Source: Paludibacteraceae bacterium
GTDB taxonomy: Bacteria > Bacteroidota > Bacteroidia > Bacteroidales > Paludibacteraceae
Direction of reading: 5' to 3'
NCBI GenBank assembly: GCA_017938155.1
Contig: JAGBCD010000008.1
Location: 1 to 52,848 of the forward strand
DNA: 52,848 nucleotides
Part shown: one piece after another, positions 1-10,133 of the stretch
Numbering within the stretch: position 1 is the first letter of the stretch
How the letters are laid out: each line of letters begins with the position of its first letter
The notes under the pieces: generated by a model
The model's database searches: none
What the model saw: the letters and a program-made list of their open reading frames with translations, nothing else
Told to the model about the DNA's origin: nothing
Program-made: the position numbers and the translations under genes

Positions 1-2504
1 AGGTGCGCTCTGAGTTCATCGAGAGTAGCGAGATTGAGGACCTGATGGTGACCATGACTCCACAAGGTCAACAAGTATTCGTGCGCGATATTGCCACTGT
101 GCGCGATACCATCAAAGACCTCTCGTTGGATGAGAAGACCAACGGTCGCGAAGCTGTGCGTCTGATTGTGGCTAAGCAATCGGGCTCCAACACCGTGCAA
201 GTCTGCGAGGACGTGGATAAAGCATTGAAGAAGATTCAAAAGCAACTGCCTACCGACGTGAAGATTCAAGAGATTTACAACTCGGCAGACAATATCCGCA
301 ACTCCATCAACTCGCTTGAGGAGTCAGTGCTCTACGCATTGCTGTTCGTGGTGCTCGTGGTGCTCTTCTTCCTTGGCAAATGGCGTGCGACACTCATCAT
401 CTCGCTCACTATTCCTATCTCACTGATTGTGGCATTTATCTACCTGAAGATGGCAGACTCCAGCATCAACATCATCTCGCTCTGTTCGTTGACTATCGCA
501 ATTGGTATGGTGGTGGACGACGCGATTGTGGTGCTTGAGAATATCACACGCCATATCGAACGTGGTGAGAGTCCACGCGAGGCATCTATCTACGCCACCA
601 ACGAGGTATGGGTCAGCGTTATCGCTACCACCCTTGTGCTCTGTGCCGTGTTCATTCCATTGACCATGATGGATGGTATGGCAGGTATTATGTTCGAGTC
701 ATTGGGTTGGATTGTGACGGTAGTATGCTGTACTTCCACCGTGATTGCTATCACCTTGACGCCAATGCTCTGCTCGAAGTTGCTCAAAGCGAAGAACTTC
801 AAAGTGTTGAATGGAAAATTGGTGGACGAGAGCGAGAAGAAGTCGTGGTACGACCGCACTATCGTAGCTTTCCTTGACAAAGTAGATAAAGCATACGGAA
901 AATCGCTTGCATGGTGCTTGCGCCACAAGGCATTGACTATAGTTATTCTATTTGCGTTCTTCGGAGCTTCACTCTTGCCATTCATTTTTGGCAAAGTAGG
1001 TACCGACTTTATGCAACAACAGGACAATGCTCGCTTGAGCGTAACCATTGAGTTACAACGCGGTACACGTATTGAGGAGACCCTCAAGACTGCACGCCAA
1101 TTGGAGGAGCGTTTTATGGTGCTTGTGCCTGAGATAGAGATGATTGCTACCTCTGCGGGTTCCAACGACGACGACGGTACAGGTGCTATCTTCTCCACAA
1201 CAATGAACAACACCATCTCTATGACCGTGCGTTTGAACAAGAAATGGGAACGCGAGCGCACTATCTGGCAGATTGCCGAAGTGCTTCGTCAAGAAATGGC
1301 ACAATATCCTGAAATTATTGAATATCAAGCATCTACCAGTGGTGGAGGCCCTGGTGGCGGCAATACTGTAGATATCGAAATCTATGGCTATGACTTCGAT
1401 ATTACCAACCAAATGGCGCAACAAGTCATGGCACTGACCAAGGAGCTGCCTGGTGCACGTGATGTCTATGCCGACCGCGATGATGACCGCCCTGAAATCA
1501 AAATTGTAGTGGACAAAGAGAAAGCAAGTCGTCTTGGATTGACTTCTGCCACCATATCTTCCTACCTGCGTAACCGCGTGAATGGTATGGCTGTGGGCTT
1601 CCTGAAAGAGGATGGTTCGGAGTATGATATCCTCGTTCGCCTCAAAGAAGAAAACCGCAACTCTATCAGCGATGTACTTGACTTCTCTATCCCTACCCCA
1701 ACTGGTAAGACTATCAAACTGTCAGAAGTATGCTCGGTGGACGAGTATTGGGCTCCACCTACTATCGCACGTAAGAGCCGTCAACGTATAGTGACAGTGA
1801 AAGTGACACCATATGAAACCTCCCTCGGCGAACTCGCACAAGCCATTGAGACACAAGTGCTTCCTCAAGTAGATGCCCCTGCTGGATACACTATGCGTAT
1901 CGCTGGTGACTACGAAGATCAACAAGAGACATTCGGCAAGATGGGTATGCTGGGTATGCTGATTATCCTACTCGTCTATATCGTGATGGCATCGCAGTTC
2001 GAGTCGTTCAGCAAACCTGCTATCATCATGTTCTCCGTGCCATTTGCGCTCTCGGGTGTGATTATAGCCCTATGGCTCACTAACACTTCTCTGGATATGA
2101 TTGGCGCACTGGGTCTGGTACTCCTTGTGGGTATCGTGGTGAAGAATGGTATCGTGCTTGTGGACTATATCAACCTCATGCGCGAGCGTGGACACGACCT
2201 TAACGAGGCCATCCAGATGTCAGGCGAGAGCCGTCTGCGCCCTGTATTGATGACAGCATTTACCACTATTCTCGGTATGGTGCCAATGGCAGTGAGCCAA
2301 GGTGAAGGTGCCGAGATGTGGCAACCATTGGGTATCGTCGTTATCGGTGGTTTGACCGTTAGTACCTTCTTGACATTGTATATTGTACCTGTGATCTATG
2401 GTGCGATGTCTAAGAAAGGCGAGCGCGACAAACTTAAGAAAGTGCGCGAGAACTTCATCTTCATGGACATCAAAGTGGAGGAATGCGAAGAAAAAGAAAA
2501 TTAA
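1..2504 (+). CDS. RND-family efflux permease (HAE1/AcrB-like), 5' end outside window
   Basis: This is the inner-membrane, proton-driven permease of a tripartite RND exporter. About 834 residues are visible against roughly 1030-1060 for the family, so some 200 N-terminal residues lie left of the window; the frame is open from the first base. The proton-relay Asp pair in TM4 is seen as GMVVDDAIVVLEN, and the partner Lys in TM10 as VGIVVKNGIVLVDYIN. Several hydrophobic segments flank a large periplasmic porter loop, so both the second half of the first repeat and the whole second repeat are present. The small PII-like gene follows after 79 bases. The intergenic gap holds a low-complexity stretch with repeated 'agagccaag' words and a weak inverted repeat. 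The substrate cannot be told from sequence; the adaptor and outer-membrane factor are presumably upstream. Confidence 0.95.
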   Translation, partial: VRSEFIESSEIEDLMVTMTPQGQQVFVRDIATVRDTIKDLSLDEKTNGREAVRLIVAKQSGSNTVQVCEDVDKALKKIQKQLPTDVKIQEIYNSADNIRNSINSLEESVLYALLFVVLVVLFFLGKWRATLIISLTIPISLIVAFIYLKMADSSINIISLCSLTIAIGMVVDDAIVVLENITRHIERGESPREASIYATNEVWVSVIATTLVLCAVFIPLTMMDGMAGIMFESLGWIVTVVCCTSTVIAITLTPMLCSKLLKAKNFKVLNGKLVDESEKKSWYDRTIVAFLDKVDKAYGKSLAWCLRHKALTIVILFAFFGASLLPFIFGKVGTDFMQQQDNARLSVTIELQRGTRIEETLKTARQLEERFMVLVPEIEMIATSAGSNDDDGTGAIFSTTMNNTISMTVRLNKKWERERTIWQIAEVLRQEMAQYPEIIEYQASTSGGGPGGGNTVDIEIYGYDFDITNQMAQQVMALTKELPGARDVYADRDDDRPEIKIVVDKEKASRLGLTSATISSYLRNRVNGMAVGFLKEDGSEYDILVRLKEENRNSISDVLDFSIPTPTGKTIKLSEVCSVDEYWAPPTIARKSRQRIVTVKVTPYETSLGELAQAIETQVLPQVDAPAGYTMRIAGDYEDQQETFGKMGMLGMLIILLVYIVMASQFESFSKPAIIMFSVPFALSGVIIALWLTNTSLDMIGALGLVLLVGIVVKNGIVLVDYINLMRERGHDLNEAIQMSGESRLRPVLMTAFTTILGMVPMAVSQGEGAEMWQPLGIVVIGGLTVSTFLTLYIVPVIYGAMSKKGERDKLKKVRENFIFMDIKVEECEEKEN

Positions 2505-2583
2505 GAATCAAGAACTAAGAGCCAAGAGCCAAGACTGATTTGTCTTGATTCTTGGTTCCTAGCTCCTTAATCCAAATATAATT

Positions 2584-2877
2584 ATGAAATCTGTAATGAT
2601 AGTATTCAATCAAGCCAACACCGAGCGTGTGGAGTATATGCTTGATATGTTAGAGATACGTGGTTTTACTTTCTTCGAGGAGGTCCAGGGTCGCGGTAGT
2701 AAAAATGGTGAGCCACGCCGTGGTACCCATGCATGGCCAGAGATGAACTCTTGCGTAATTACCATTGTATCTGATGAGAAAGTGCCAGCACTACTTGAGG
2801 CAGTCAAGAAACTTGACAAACGCAATGAAGAAGTTGGTGTCCGTGCTTTTATGTGGAATATAGAAGCTGTAGTATAA
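2584..2877 (+). CDS. PII-like small signalling protein
   Basis: A 97-residue protein with the beta-alpha-beta-beta-alpha-beta layout of the PII/CutA-like ferredoxin fold: MKSVMIVFNQ (beta 1), a helix around residues 12-26, GFTFFEEVQG (beta 2), a short glycine-rich loop with RGSKNGEPRRG in place of the long PII T-loop, CVITIVSDEK (beta 3), a helix around 62-75, and a final strand. Classical PII proteins are about 112 residues with a longer T-loop and a uridylylated Tyr, neither of which is visible here. It follows the RND permease gene on the same strand, and small PII-like proteins do accompany membrane transporters, so a regulatory or sensing role for the pump is plausible but inferred. The ATG start gives a full domain. 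The family call rests on fold pattern, not on a database match. Confidence 0.7.
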   Translation: MKSVMIVFNQANTERVEYMLDMLEIRGFTFFEEVQGRGSKNGEPRRGTHAWPEMNSCVITIVSDEKVPALLEAVKKLDKRNEEVGVRAFMWNIEAVV

Positions 2878-2920
2878 GAAAGGCTTAAAATAGAAGTATT
2901 AATAATCTTTTTTTTAAAAA

Positions 2921-2948
2921 AACTCTGCTGGCAAATGTCAGCAGAGTT
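2921..2948. terminator. terminator-like hairpin
   Basis: A perfect 10-bp stem (AACTCTGCTG / CAGCAGAGTT, 8-base loop) lies between the PII-like gene and the J-domain gene. On the minus strand it is followed by a T-run, giving a textbook terminator shape in that direction. On the plus strand the T-run is upstream. It may terminate readthrough from either side; its polarity with respect to real transcripts is uncertain. Confidence 0.55.
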
Positions 2949-2962
2949 GCTTGTAAGAAAAT

Positions 2963-3730
2963 ATGTCATTAACACGATGGTTATTTGGTGGTTTGGGATT
3001 CGTTCTTGGAGGACCTATAGGTGCTTTAATAGGAATTCTTTTGGCGAAGTTATTTACATACAATGAGAATGTATTGTATGAGGATGCAACTAAGAGCGAT
3101 GGCAACAATGAACAAAATAGGCGAGTTAAAAGTAATTCTCGCCCTACTGTAGGGGATATAAGGGTGTCTATTGTAGTTTTAATAGCATGTGTAATCAAGG
3201 CAGATGGCAAAGTGCTCAAGAGTGAAATAAACTACATTAAGCCTTTTTTGTTGCGAACTTTTGGTCATGAGGGAGCATTATCTGCGTTGCAACTATTGAA
3301 AGAATTACTGAATAAGGACATCAACCATATTGAGGTGGCAAACCAAATATCTAAACATGTCAATTATTCCACGCGTTTGGAGTTTGTACATTTATTGTTG
3401 GATTTGGCCTATTCTGATGGTAATGTTGCCACTCAAGAGGCAAATGTAATAAGGCAAATCGCTGATGCGATGTTCCTTCAAAAGAAGGATATTGATTCTA
3501 TATTTGCTATGTACGTTAAGGAAGATATCAATTGGGCATACAAGGTATTAGAGATTGAAGCTGATGCTACAAATGAAGAGGTGAAGAAGGCATATCGGCG
3601 TATGGCAATGAAATATCATCCGGATAAAGTAAATAATGCTGGGCAAGAAATATTCGAAAAGGCAAATGAAAAATTCAGAGAGGTAAACAAAGCATATGAA
3701 CACATAAAAGATATGCGTGGTATGAAATAG
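2963..3730 (+). CDS. TerB/J-domain protein (DjlA-like co-chaperone)
   Basis: A 255-residue protein. Residues 6-28 form a glycine-rich membrane segment (GGLGFVLGGPIGALIGILLA). Residues 55-165 resemble a TerB-like helical domain, with the repeated acidic A-ADGK/YSDGN pattern. Residues 190-255 are a J domain with the HPD tripeptide at about 219 (KYHPDK). This order matches DjlA-type membrane-anchored co-chaperones, which stimulate the ATPase of DnaK at the membrane; that role is known for the family and inferred here. The gene starts 15 bases after a strong hairpin and is convergent with the addB-like gene, whose stop is 26 bases away. There is no obvious promoter of standard form just upstream. 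Confidence 0.88.
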   Translation: MSLTRWLFGGLGFVLGGPIGALIGILLAKLFTYNENVLYEDATKSDGNNEQNRRVKSNSRPTVGDIRVSIVVLIACVIKADGKVLKSEINYIKPFLLRTFGHEGALSALQLLKELLNKDINHIEVANQISKHVNYSTRLEFVHLLLDLAYSDGNVATQEANVIRQIADAMFLQKKDIDSIFAMYVKEDINWAYKVLEIEADATNEEVKKAYRRMAMKYHPDKVNNAGQEIFEKANEKFREVNKAYEHIKDMRGMK

Positions 3731-3756
3731 TTTTTTGTTATACGTAACTATATACT

Positions 3757-6522
3757 TTATTCATCATCTGCGTCATTTGTTCTTTGGCATATACATTTGA
3801 ATGGACAATAATGTTTACAAGCTTTATCTTCTACCATTTCATAGTTAGATAAATATACGATTTGATTTACAATATCGGATAGTTTCTCTATAATCTCTTC
3901 ACGAATATCGATGTAATTCTCTATTGGTTGTTTGTTTGACCAATGTAGTTGGGATTTAGTATGGGGCTCATTTTGTGTTGTGTAATATAGAGCAGGTGCA
4001 ATAGGTTGATTATCTCCTTGCATCCCATCAGACAGGTACGCTTCGCAGTATAACAAAGTTTGTAGCATGTTTCCCTTGGTTGCATTCTCAAACAGCTCTT
4101 CTATAGTCTTGCAACTCATATTGGTACTACTATATTTCCCAGATTTATAATCCAATATACGAGTAACTTTTTGTTGGTTGATTATAACTTGATCTATACG
4201 GTCTATTCGTCCACCGATTTTAATCTTTCCTTTTTGTAAGTCCATATCAAAATAGTGTCCCTTTGGACTTTCCATTTCGATAATTGTCAGATGTGTTTTT
4301 GCAAGTTCTGCATCTGAGCGCAATACATTTTTGACGCTTCTAATGATAAAATGATTTTCAAAAATATGCTCCTCTATCTTAAAATGATTAGGTTCTTGAT
4401 ATTTTTTCTCATATTCAGTATTTAAGTTATGATAACTTTCTATTAGTGCGTTATTGATGTTGTCGTTATTGTTGATTCGGGCAATATCTTTGGTGCTAAT
4501 GGTATATGGAAAATGCCCATTAGTAATTTGATTGTATAAAATCTCTAACGTTCCATGAATGAGTGTTCCTAAATCGTTTCGCTCTAATAGAAGTCCTGTG
4601 TCACCATTATCTTTAACTTTCAAAATGTATTGAATATAGAACCTACGTGGACACGAGATATAAGTTTTGATGGCAGAAGGAGATAATGTAAATATCTCTC
4701 CAGAAGTTCGATGTAGATAGCCATCGGGTTCTAAATGCAAATCCAATCGTTTGCTAAGGTCTAATTGTATATCCTGTACCCCGACCGTTGTCGATTCAAC
4801 CAAGTTGTGTTTATGTACATTAGTGTAAGATTCGCTACTGAGAAGTTGCATTAAAAAACGCGACATGCCCTTGCTATTACCAATTCCAATAGGTGAAAAT
4901 ACGCATGTTACATGTTGACTGCGTTTTAGTAAGCGGAAAAAATTGTATGCATATATATCCGCTGTCTCATCTGCCGTTTCCATGCCATAGGATTTGCGTA
5001 AGTAGTAGGGAATAAATGATGTGGCAGATGTACTTTTAGGGACGACGCCCTCTTCTACATTTAATAATAGTAGTTTATCAAAATCAATGGTACGTGTTTC
5101 CAATACTCCCATTACTTGCATATCCGTTATGGAGTCACTATGAAGTGGCAACGTGATACTTCGCAAGTAATTGGTAACTAAATTTTTGAATATAAAGAAT
5201 GAAGAGAGGATGCGTTGCCACCTTGTTTGTTGAATTATGTTTTGCAACTGAACCATAGCATGCCTTGCTTGGTACAATGATTCTTGTTGCAATAAATCTC
5301 TCCAATTTTTGCATTCTTTTTCTTCGTCCAAAGAATCAGAAGGTTGAAGAAATGGGTCAATAAGGTTTTCTATGATTTCATTTAATAGCAATGTTTGCTC
5401 TTTGTTTGCATTGTCCTCTATATACCGAATGATATCCAAATAAATGCGTGTATTTTGCATCGGAAATCCTTTCGTAATATTGATTGTTTCGGTCTCATTA
5501 TCTATGAGTGAGATGGTTGGTAAAGCATATATAATAGGCTCTAACATGTTCTCATTGCATATAATTACGCCCACTTTTTCACCTTTATGCTTATAATGTT
5601 CTTTTAACCATGTATGAACATAAGAAACTTGTGAATGAATGTATGGGGCACTAATAATATGAATGTCTGGGTTGTTTGTTTCGTTGGATGAAATAAGTTG
5701 ATTTCCAAAATGACTAATGTTTGCTTTGACAAATCTATATGCTCTACTGTTCACGTTGAATGATTCATCGTAGTCCCAATAGAACGTAGATTGTGTACGT
5801 AGTCTCTCTAATAGTTCTCGCTCTGCAGGTAGTAAATAATTAAATCCAATAAATGCAAATTTTTCATCAAGAATAGTAGGTGCAATATCGTTCCAACGTT
5901 TCAGGACGTCTTTCATTCGTGCTCCTTCGTAACTTATGTTCAAGGTTTGAAGTTTCTCTTGGAAATGTTGATAAAAAAGTGGCAGTTTGTCCCATAAGGA
6001 TTGATAGCGTTCGCGCATTATGCGTTGTTGTGTTGTATTGCTATCTGGGCGTATGAGTTGTTCAATTCTTGTACGAACATCTTCTTCAAGTTTTACTCCA
6101 CTTAAGATATTGGCATCAACGATATTGGAAAACAATTGTTCTGCCTCTACCAATGGGTAGGCCTTGTCTGTGTTGGAAAAATCATGAATTAAGGTTTCTC
6201 CCCACGCGTAAAATGCATCTATGGACATCAAGGCATTTTCAGAATCATTATGAATCTCCAGATATACTTCATATAGCAAGCATATCAAGAGTAGTTCATT
6301 GCTGTCTTGGAATTGGCTCCATGAACTAAATAAATCGGATAGTGTGGTGATGTGAGGAGAATAGCAAGGTTTTTGATTGGACTTTTTAATACCATCAATA
6401 AGGGCTTGCTTGAGATACAAACCTGCACGTCTGGTTGGTAAAACACATGTCACATGTTCAAGATTTTCCCATCCATAGTATGCTATAAGGCTATTAGCCG
6501 CTTGTTCTATAAAACTTTTCAT
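3757..6522 (-). CDS. addB: AddB-like PD-(D/E)XK nuclease subunit
   Basis: A 921-residue partner of the upstream helicase-nuclease, acting in double-strand-break end processing. The N-terminus has a degenerate helicase-like core (HVTCVLPTRRAGLYLK). The C-terminal nuclease domain shows RIDRIDQV and ILDYKSGK around residues 770-795, the Asp/Lys signature of the RecB-type PD-(D/E)XK fold. A Cys at about 622 (SCPRRF) and a Cys cluster near residue 910 (C-x3-C-x5-C, with one extra Cys inside) fit the iron-sulfur staple known in AddB and Cas4; the first spacing is x3 rather than the usual x2. The start codon overlaps the stop of the addA-like gene by 4 bases (ATGA), so the two are probably translationally coupled. 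Length is shorter than Bacillus AddB (about 1160). Confidence 0.85.
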   Translation of the reverse strand: MKSFIEQAANSLIAYYGWENLEHVTCVLPTRRAGLYLKQALIDGIKKSNQKPCYSPHITTLSDLFSSWSQFQDSNELLLICLLYEVYLEIHNDSENALMSIDAFYAWGETLIHDFSNTDKAYPLVEAEQLFSNIVDANILSGVKLEEDVRTRIEQLIRPDSNTTQQRIMRERYQSLWDKLPLFYQHFQEKLQTLNISYEGARMKDVLKRWNDIAPTILDEKFAFIGFNYLLPAERELLERLRTQSTFYWDYDESFNVNSRAYRFVKANISHFGNQLISSNETNNPDIHIISAPYIHSQVSYVHTWLKEHYKHKGEKVGVIICNENMLEPIIYALPTISLIDNETETINITKGFPMQNTRIYLDIIRYIEDNANKEQTLLLNEIIENLIDPFLQPSDSLDEEKECKNWRDLLQQESLYQARHAMVQLQNIIQQTRWQRILSSFFIFKNLVTNYLRSITLPLHSDSITDMQVMGVLETRTIDFDKLLLLNVEEGVVPKSTSATSFIPYYLRKSYGMETADETADIYAYNFFRLLKRSQHVTCVFSPIGIGNSKGMSRFLMQLLSSESYTNVHKHNLVESTTVGVQDIQLDLSKRLDLHLEPDGYLHRTSGEIFTLSPSAIKTYISCPRRFYIQYILKVKDNGDTGLLLERNDLGTLIHGTLEILYNQITNGHFPYTISTKDIARINNNDNINNALIESYHNLNTEYEKKYQEPNHFKIEEHIFENHFIIRSVKNVLRSDAELAKTHLTIIEMESPKGHYFDMDLQKGKIKIGGRIDRIDQVIINQQKVTRILDYKSGKYSSTNMSCKTIEELFENATKGNMLQTLLYCEAYLSDGMQGDNQPIAPALYYTTQNEPHTKSQLHWSNKQPIENYIDIREEIIEKLSDIVNQIVYLSNYEMVEDKACKHYCPFKCICQRTNDADDE

Positions 6523-9500
6523 ACTCTAATCATTGTTTTATCTTGTGCATACCAAATATATCCACTGACATCGTTGTATCCCATTTGTTTGAATAATTGG
6601 ATATATTTTTTTACTTGTACCATATATGCATTGTTGTGTTTTGTTCCAAATTTGTAATCCAGAATGATGGCCCTGTCGCCTTTTATCATCACCCGATCAG
6701 GTCGGAGTTCTTGAGATGAGTCGATAAATGCTTGCTCGCATAAAACTTTGTCGTAATCATTGAACCACTCTTCTTGATTAAGTCGTTGCCAACTATCCTG
6801 CACTAAACTCCTAATATTCTTTCCTTGTTCGATAGAATCAATGATGCCTTTGTTGATGAAAGTTTGCACTATTGCATCAATATCTTCTGTTTTCTTCACC
6901 TGAGCTAATATGGAGTGGCAGATATTACCGATATCAATATGGTGTAAAATCTCTTCACTTTTAGCTATTCCTAAATGGCTGTACAAGTAGGCTTGCTGGG
7001 ATTGTCTAAAACTGATATTATTGCCATCGCTAACAAGGTAATTTATGATATCATCTGCTTTTCTAAAAGAGAATGGTTGTTGAGGCGGGGTGTTTTCTAA
7101 TGGTTTTTTGGGTGAGATAGGCATATTCTTTTCTCCGCAGGTGTATTTGTGGTAATTAGCAGCAGTCTCGTGTGAACAAATCTCAGGTATAGCTAATGTG
7201 AGTTTTTCGAAGGCTTCTTGCAATAGGGGAAATATGTCGCTTTGTACTTTTTTCCCTTTAGTAGTGCCGTATAGATACAAACTGTTTTTAGCTCGAGTAA
7301 TGGCTACGTATAGCATATTGAGGTCATCTATATATCGCATACGTTTTTCTTCTTGGTATGCTGGAGAAAATAATGTTTCTTCCAAATGTTTGTTGTAGTC
7401 AATAGGCAGGTAGGTAGGCTGTTCTTTGATGTTTAGAATGACATCTTTACACCATATTTTGCCTTTGGCAGGAGAAGAGATGTGGCTACAGAAAGGTATA
7501 AAAACGTTTTTTCCTTCCAATCCTTTGGATTTGTGGATAGTCATCAAACTGATTGCTTGTCTTTTCGGATTGGGGATAGCTTTGCAATGCAATTGGTCTT
7601 GCCAAAATTGGAGGAAATACTCTAAGCTACTGTCTTGCTGCAAACTAAAAGTTTGTACTTGATCAAGGAAATAATTGACGTAGGCCAAATCTGACAACTC
7701 TTTATTATCTGCAAGTAAATAGACTTGAATAATTTTGTGTACCAATTGGTATATGGGCATCTTGGCATCAAATTGTTCTAATGGTTCCAAATCCAGCCCA
7801 AGTGATTCTATGTATAAGGCAGAGACATGATTATGGTTGTATAGATACTGTAATGCATGAACAATTAGTTGAACGGAGGATGAAGATCCTACGAAAAAGT
7901 TATCTTCGGAGATGATTTGAAGTTCACACCCATCAATATTATTTATCTTTGAGATGTTTTGATTGAAATATTGTATGACTTGTTCTCCTTCTTTCTTAGT
8001 CCTAACAAGAATAAGCATATCGGATGGAGATTCGTGCATTTGTTCGATACGTTCATGAATACAGGTGAACATATCTTCTAAAATCAAATCTTCTGCAGAA
8101 ACGGTTTTAGTAGTATCTTGTGAATTATCATCTGTTGTTTCGTCGCTCTGAGAATTTTCACTTGTCGAGTCGTATGTTATTAATCTGACAAACCCACCTT
8201 CTTTGTCTGAATCTTCGTGATTGTAGTATTTATGTAAATGTTCCAATTCATAAGAAGTGGTGTACAGGTTTTGGACATCTTCAATTTCGCTAAGTTGATG
8301 TATATGCTTAAACACTTCTTGGGTAAACATAACAATATTTCTACGTGACCTAAAGTTGCGTTCAAGTGTCCATAATGAATTGGTGGAACTATTTTTTGAA
8401 TAGTCTTTTTCTGCTTCGTACATGATATGCCAATCACCATTTCTCCATCGATAGATGCTTTGTTTTGCATCCCCAACCATCAGTACGTTACCGCCAGAAC
8501 TTGTAATTTCGGAAATCAGAGGTTCAAACACATTCCATTGCATCCTGGATGTGTCTTGTGCCTCATCAATCATAATATGCCTATATCGGATACCAGATTG
8601 CTCCAAAATAAAATCGGCATCCCCTGTCTTCAGGATATTATACAAGCGAAAGGCTGTTTCGGCTAATAATAATGCCTGGTTGTTTTTTAGATTTTTACGT
8701 ATTTGTTCAATCACCGCACCTACAATGGACATGTTATTCAATGGCGCGATGGTGAGTTGTATGGTGACATACAGTTTTTTACACTCTTGAATAAACTCCT
8801 TAATCTCACGAAGTTGTGCTAATATTTCTTCTCGTTTTTGTGTGGGGATAGATTTGCCTAATTTGGTGTTGCCTTCCAATATGTCTTTTGAACATTGATT
8901 GGTAAAACCTTTGAAAATTTTGTCGTGTGGTATTGTGCCAGCCAAACTCTCTTGAGCATTGATAAGTGTATCTTGGTATCTTTTCCCCAACTCGTGTTGA
9001 TATGTTTGAGCAGTCGTTAAGAGTTTGTCTAATGTTTTTACACAATCTGCATTTTTCCATATAAAACTATGTAAAATATCTTTACAAGGTTTTAATATCG
9101 TTTGTTTGAACTGAAGGATGTGTTCCACACTAAGATTAACATATTTACCATTTTGTAGTACTTGAACAGATTCTTTGAATATCTCTGTTGTTAGATCAAT
9201 TAGATTTTTGCGAATGTCCCATCCTTTCTCTTCATCCATTTGTTCGGTGAGGTATCTAAGCAACGGGTCTTGTATGTTTTTGTAATCGCACAAATGGGTT
9301 GTTAGAACTTGATCTACCGCTTTGTTGATAAGGGGCATGATATCTATTTCAATTGTGTTGTTGGTACCATCTTGCAAAATCGTGAACATCCCTTGTTGTA
9401 CAGACTGTAAAAATGAATCAATGGTCATGATATGCATATGGTCCATATCTTCAACAATGTGTTTGAATAACGTGGAAGCAATCGAACGCAACTCTTCATC

Positions 9501-9755
9501 TGTTTTATTCTGATTGCGAATCATGTATCTACGAACGGTAGATAAAAATTTTTTGGTTTCTGTAGAGGTATAGTCGTGTGACAACATGTAAAGATAGGTG
9601 ACAATACGTTCCTTCATTTCAGCGGTTGCTTTGTTGGTAAAAGTGACAGCTAAAATTGAACGATAAGACTCACCGCTTAGGAGTAGGGAAATATAATATG
9701 CAGCCAAGGTGTAAGTCTTTCCTGTACCTGCAGATGCTTTGCAAACGTTTAACAT
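6519..9755 (-). CDS. addA: AddA-like UvrD/Rep helicase-nuclease
   Basis: A 1078-residue superfamily-1 helicase with a C-terminal RecB-type nuclease, the motor subunit of an AddAB-type recombination enzyme. Visible motifs are Walker A ASAGTGKT at residues 8-15, motif II DEAQD near 397, QSIYRWR (motif III region), the later helicase motif LMTIHKSKGLEGK, motif VI MLYVAITRAKNSLYLYG near 815, and the nuclease signature with RPDRVMI and AIILDYKFGT near 1030-1045. It is the first gene of a two-gene minus-strand operon with the addB-like gene (4-base overlap). A Bacteroidota promoter sits 63 bases upstream. In other bacteria this complex resects breaks for RecA loading and degrades linear foreign DNA. 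Length and motif order are complete, with no sign of damage. Confidence 0.92.
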   Translation of the reverse strand: MLNVCKASAGTGKTYTLAAYYISLLLSGESYRSILAVTFTNKATAEMKERIVTYLYMLSHDYTSTETKKFLSTVRRYMIRNQNKTDEELRSIASTLFKHIVEDMDHMHIMTIDSFLQSVQQGMFTILQDGTNNTIEIDIMPLINKAVDQVLTTHLCDYKNIQDPLLRYLTEQMDEEKGWDIRKNLIDLTTEIFKESVQVLQNGKYVNLSVEHILQFKQTILKPCKDILHSFIWKNADCVKTLDKLLTTAQTYQHELGKRYQDTLINAQESLAGTIPHDKIFKGFTNQCSKDILEGNTKLGKSIPTQKREEILAQLREIKEFIQECKKLYVTIQLTIAPLNNMSIVGAVIEQIRKNLKNNQALLLAETAFRLYNILKTGDADFILEQSGIRYRHIMIDEAQDTSRMQWNVFEPLISEITSSGGNVLMVGDAKQSIYRWRNGDWHIMYEAEKDYSKNSSTNSLWTLERNFRSRRNIVMFTQEVFKHIHQLSEIEDVQNLYTTSYELEHLHKYYNHEDSDKEGGFVRLITYDSTSENSQSDETTDDNSQDTTKTVSAEDLILEDMFTCIHERIEQMHESPSDMLILVRTKKEGEQVIQYFNQNISKINNIDGCELQIISEDNFFVGSSSSVQLIVHALQYLYNHNHVSALYIESLGLDLEPLEQFDAKMPIYQLVHKIIQVYLLADNKELSDLAYVNYFLDQVQTFSLQQDSSLEYFLQFWQDQLHCKAIPNPKRQAISLMTIHKSKGLEGKNVFIPFCSHISSPAKGKIWCKDVILNIKEQPTYLPIDYNKHLEETLFSPAYQEEKRMRYIDDLNMLYVAITRAKNSLYLYGTTKGKKVQSDIFPLLQEAFEKLTLAIPEICSHETAANYHKYTCGEKNMPISPKKPLENTPPQQPFSFRKADDIINYLVSDGNNISFRQSQQAYLYSHLGIAKSEEILHHIDIGNICHSILAQVKKTEDIDAIVQTFINKGIIDSIEQGKNIRSLVQDSWQRLNQEEWFNDYDKVLCEQAFIDSSQELRPDRVMIKGDRAIILDYKFGTKHNNAYMVQVKKYIQLFKQMGYNDVSGYIWYAQDKTMIRV

Positions 9756-9817
9756 ATTATTAGAAAAAGATGGTGCAACTATTTGTTTGTGAAAACAAGA
9801 TGGACTGTTTAGATTTG

Positions 9818-9848
9818 CAAAAATACAATAAAAACATGAATTTTCAAA
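9818..9848 (-). promoter_or_regulatory. promoter of the addAB operon
   Basis: Read on the minus strand: TTTG (9848-9845), 19 bases, then TATTTTTG (9825-9818), matching the Bacteroidota -33/-7 consensus. The addA start is about 63 bases downstream. The 390-base gap up to rpsU holds this promoter, the rpsU promoter on the other strand, and the long rpsU leader. Confidence 0.6.
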
Positions 9849-9973
9849 AATATAATGTTTTATTTGTTGGCAATTGCTAAAAGTATTTTGGAGATGTGTT
9901 CATGGATTCGCAAAATTGTAGTGGAGGTTGAAACTGAATTTTAAGTGTAAAGTTATTTTTTTTGATTAGTTAT

Positions 9974-10004
9974 TTTGTCAAATGCAAAAAAAGTACTACC
10001 TTTG
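9974..10004 (+). promoter_or_regulatory. promoter of rpsU
   Basis: TTTG at 9974-9977, a 19-base spacer, and TACCTTTG at 9997-10004, an exact Bacteroidota promoter. Transcription would start near 10011, giving an untranslated leader of about 138 bases before rpsU. Confidence 0.8.
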
Positions 10005-10133
10005 CAGTCCGTTTGAATGATACGGATTATATTTTGTGAAATATTATAGTTGTAAAATACATTAAAAGTCACGCAGAAGACCTAAAAAACTGCTATAACT
10101 CGAAGTCTCGTAAATCGGGAGAGAGTCCAAGAG

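Noticed and set aside
590-1424. Several antisense and out-of-frame ORFs inside the RND gene
   Set aside because: They lie fully within a gene with strong family motifs, have no promoter or plausible protein features.
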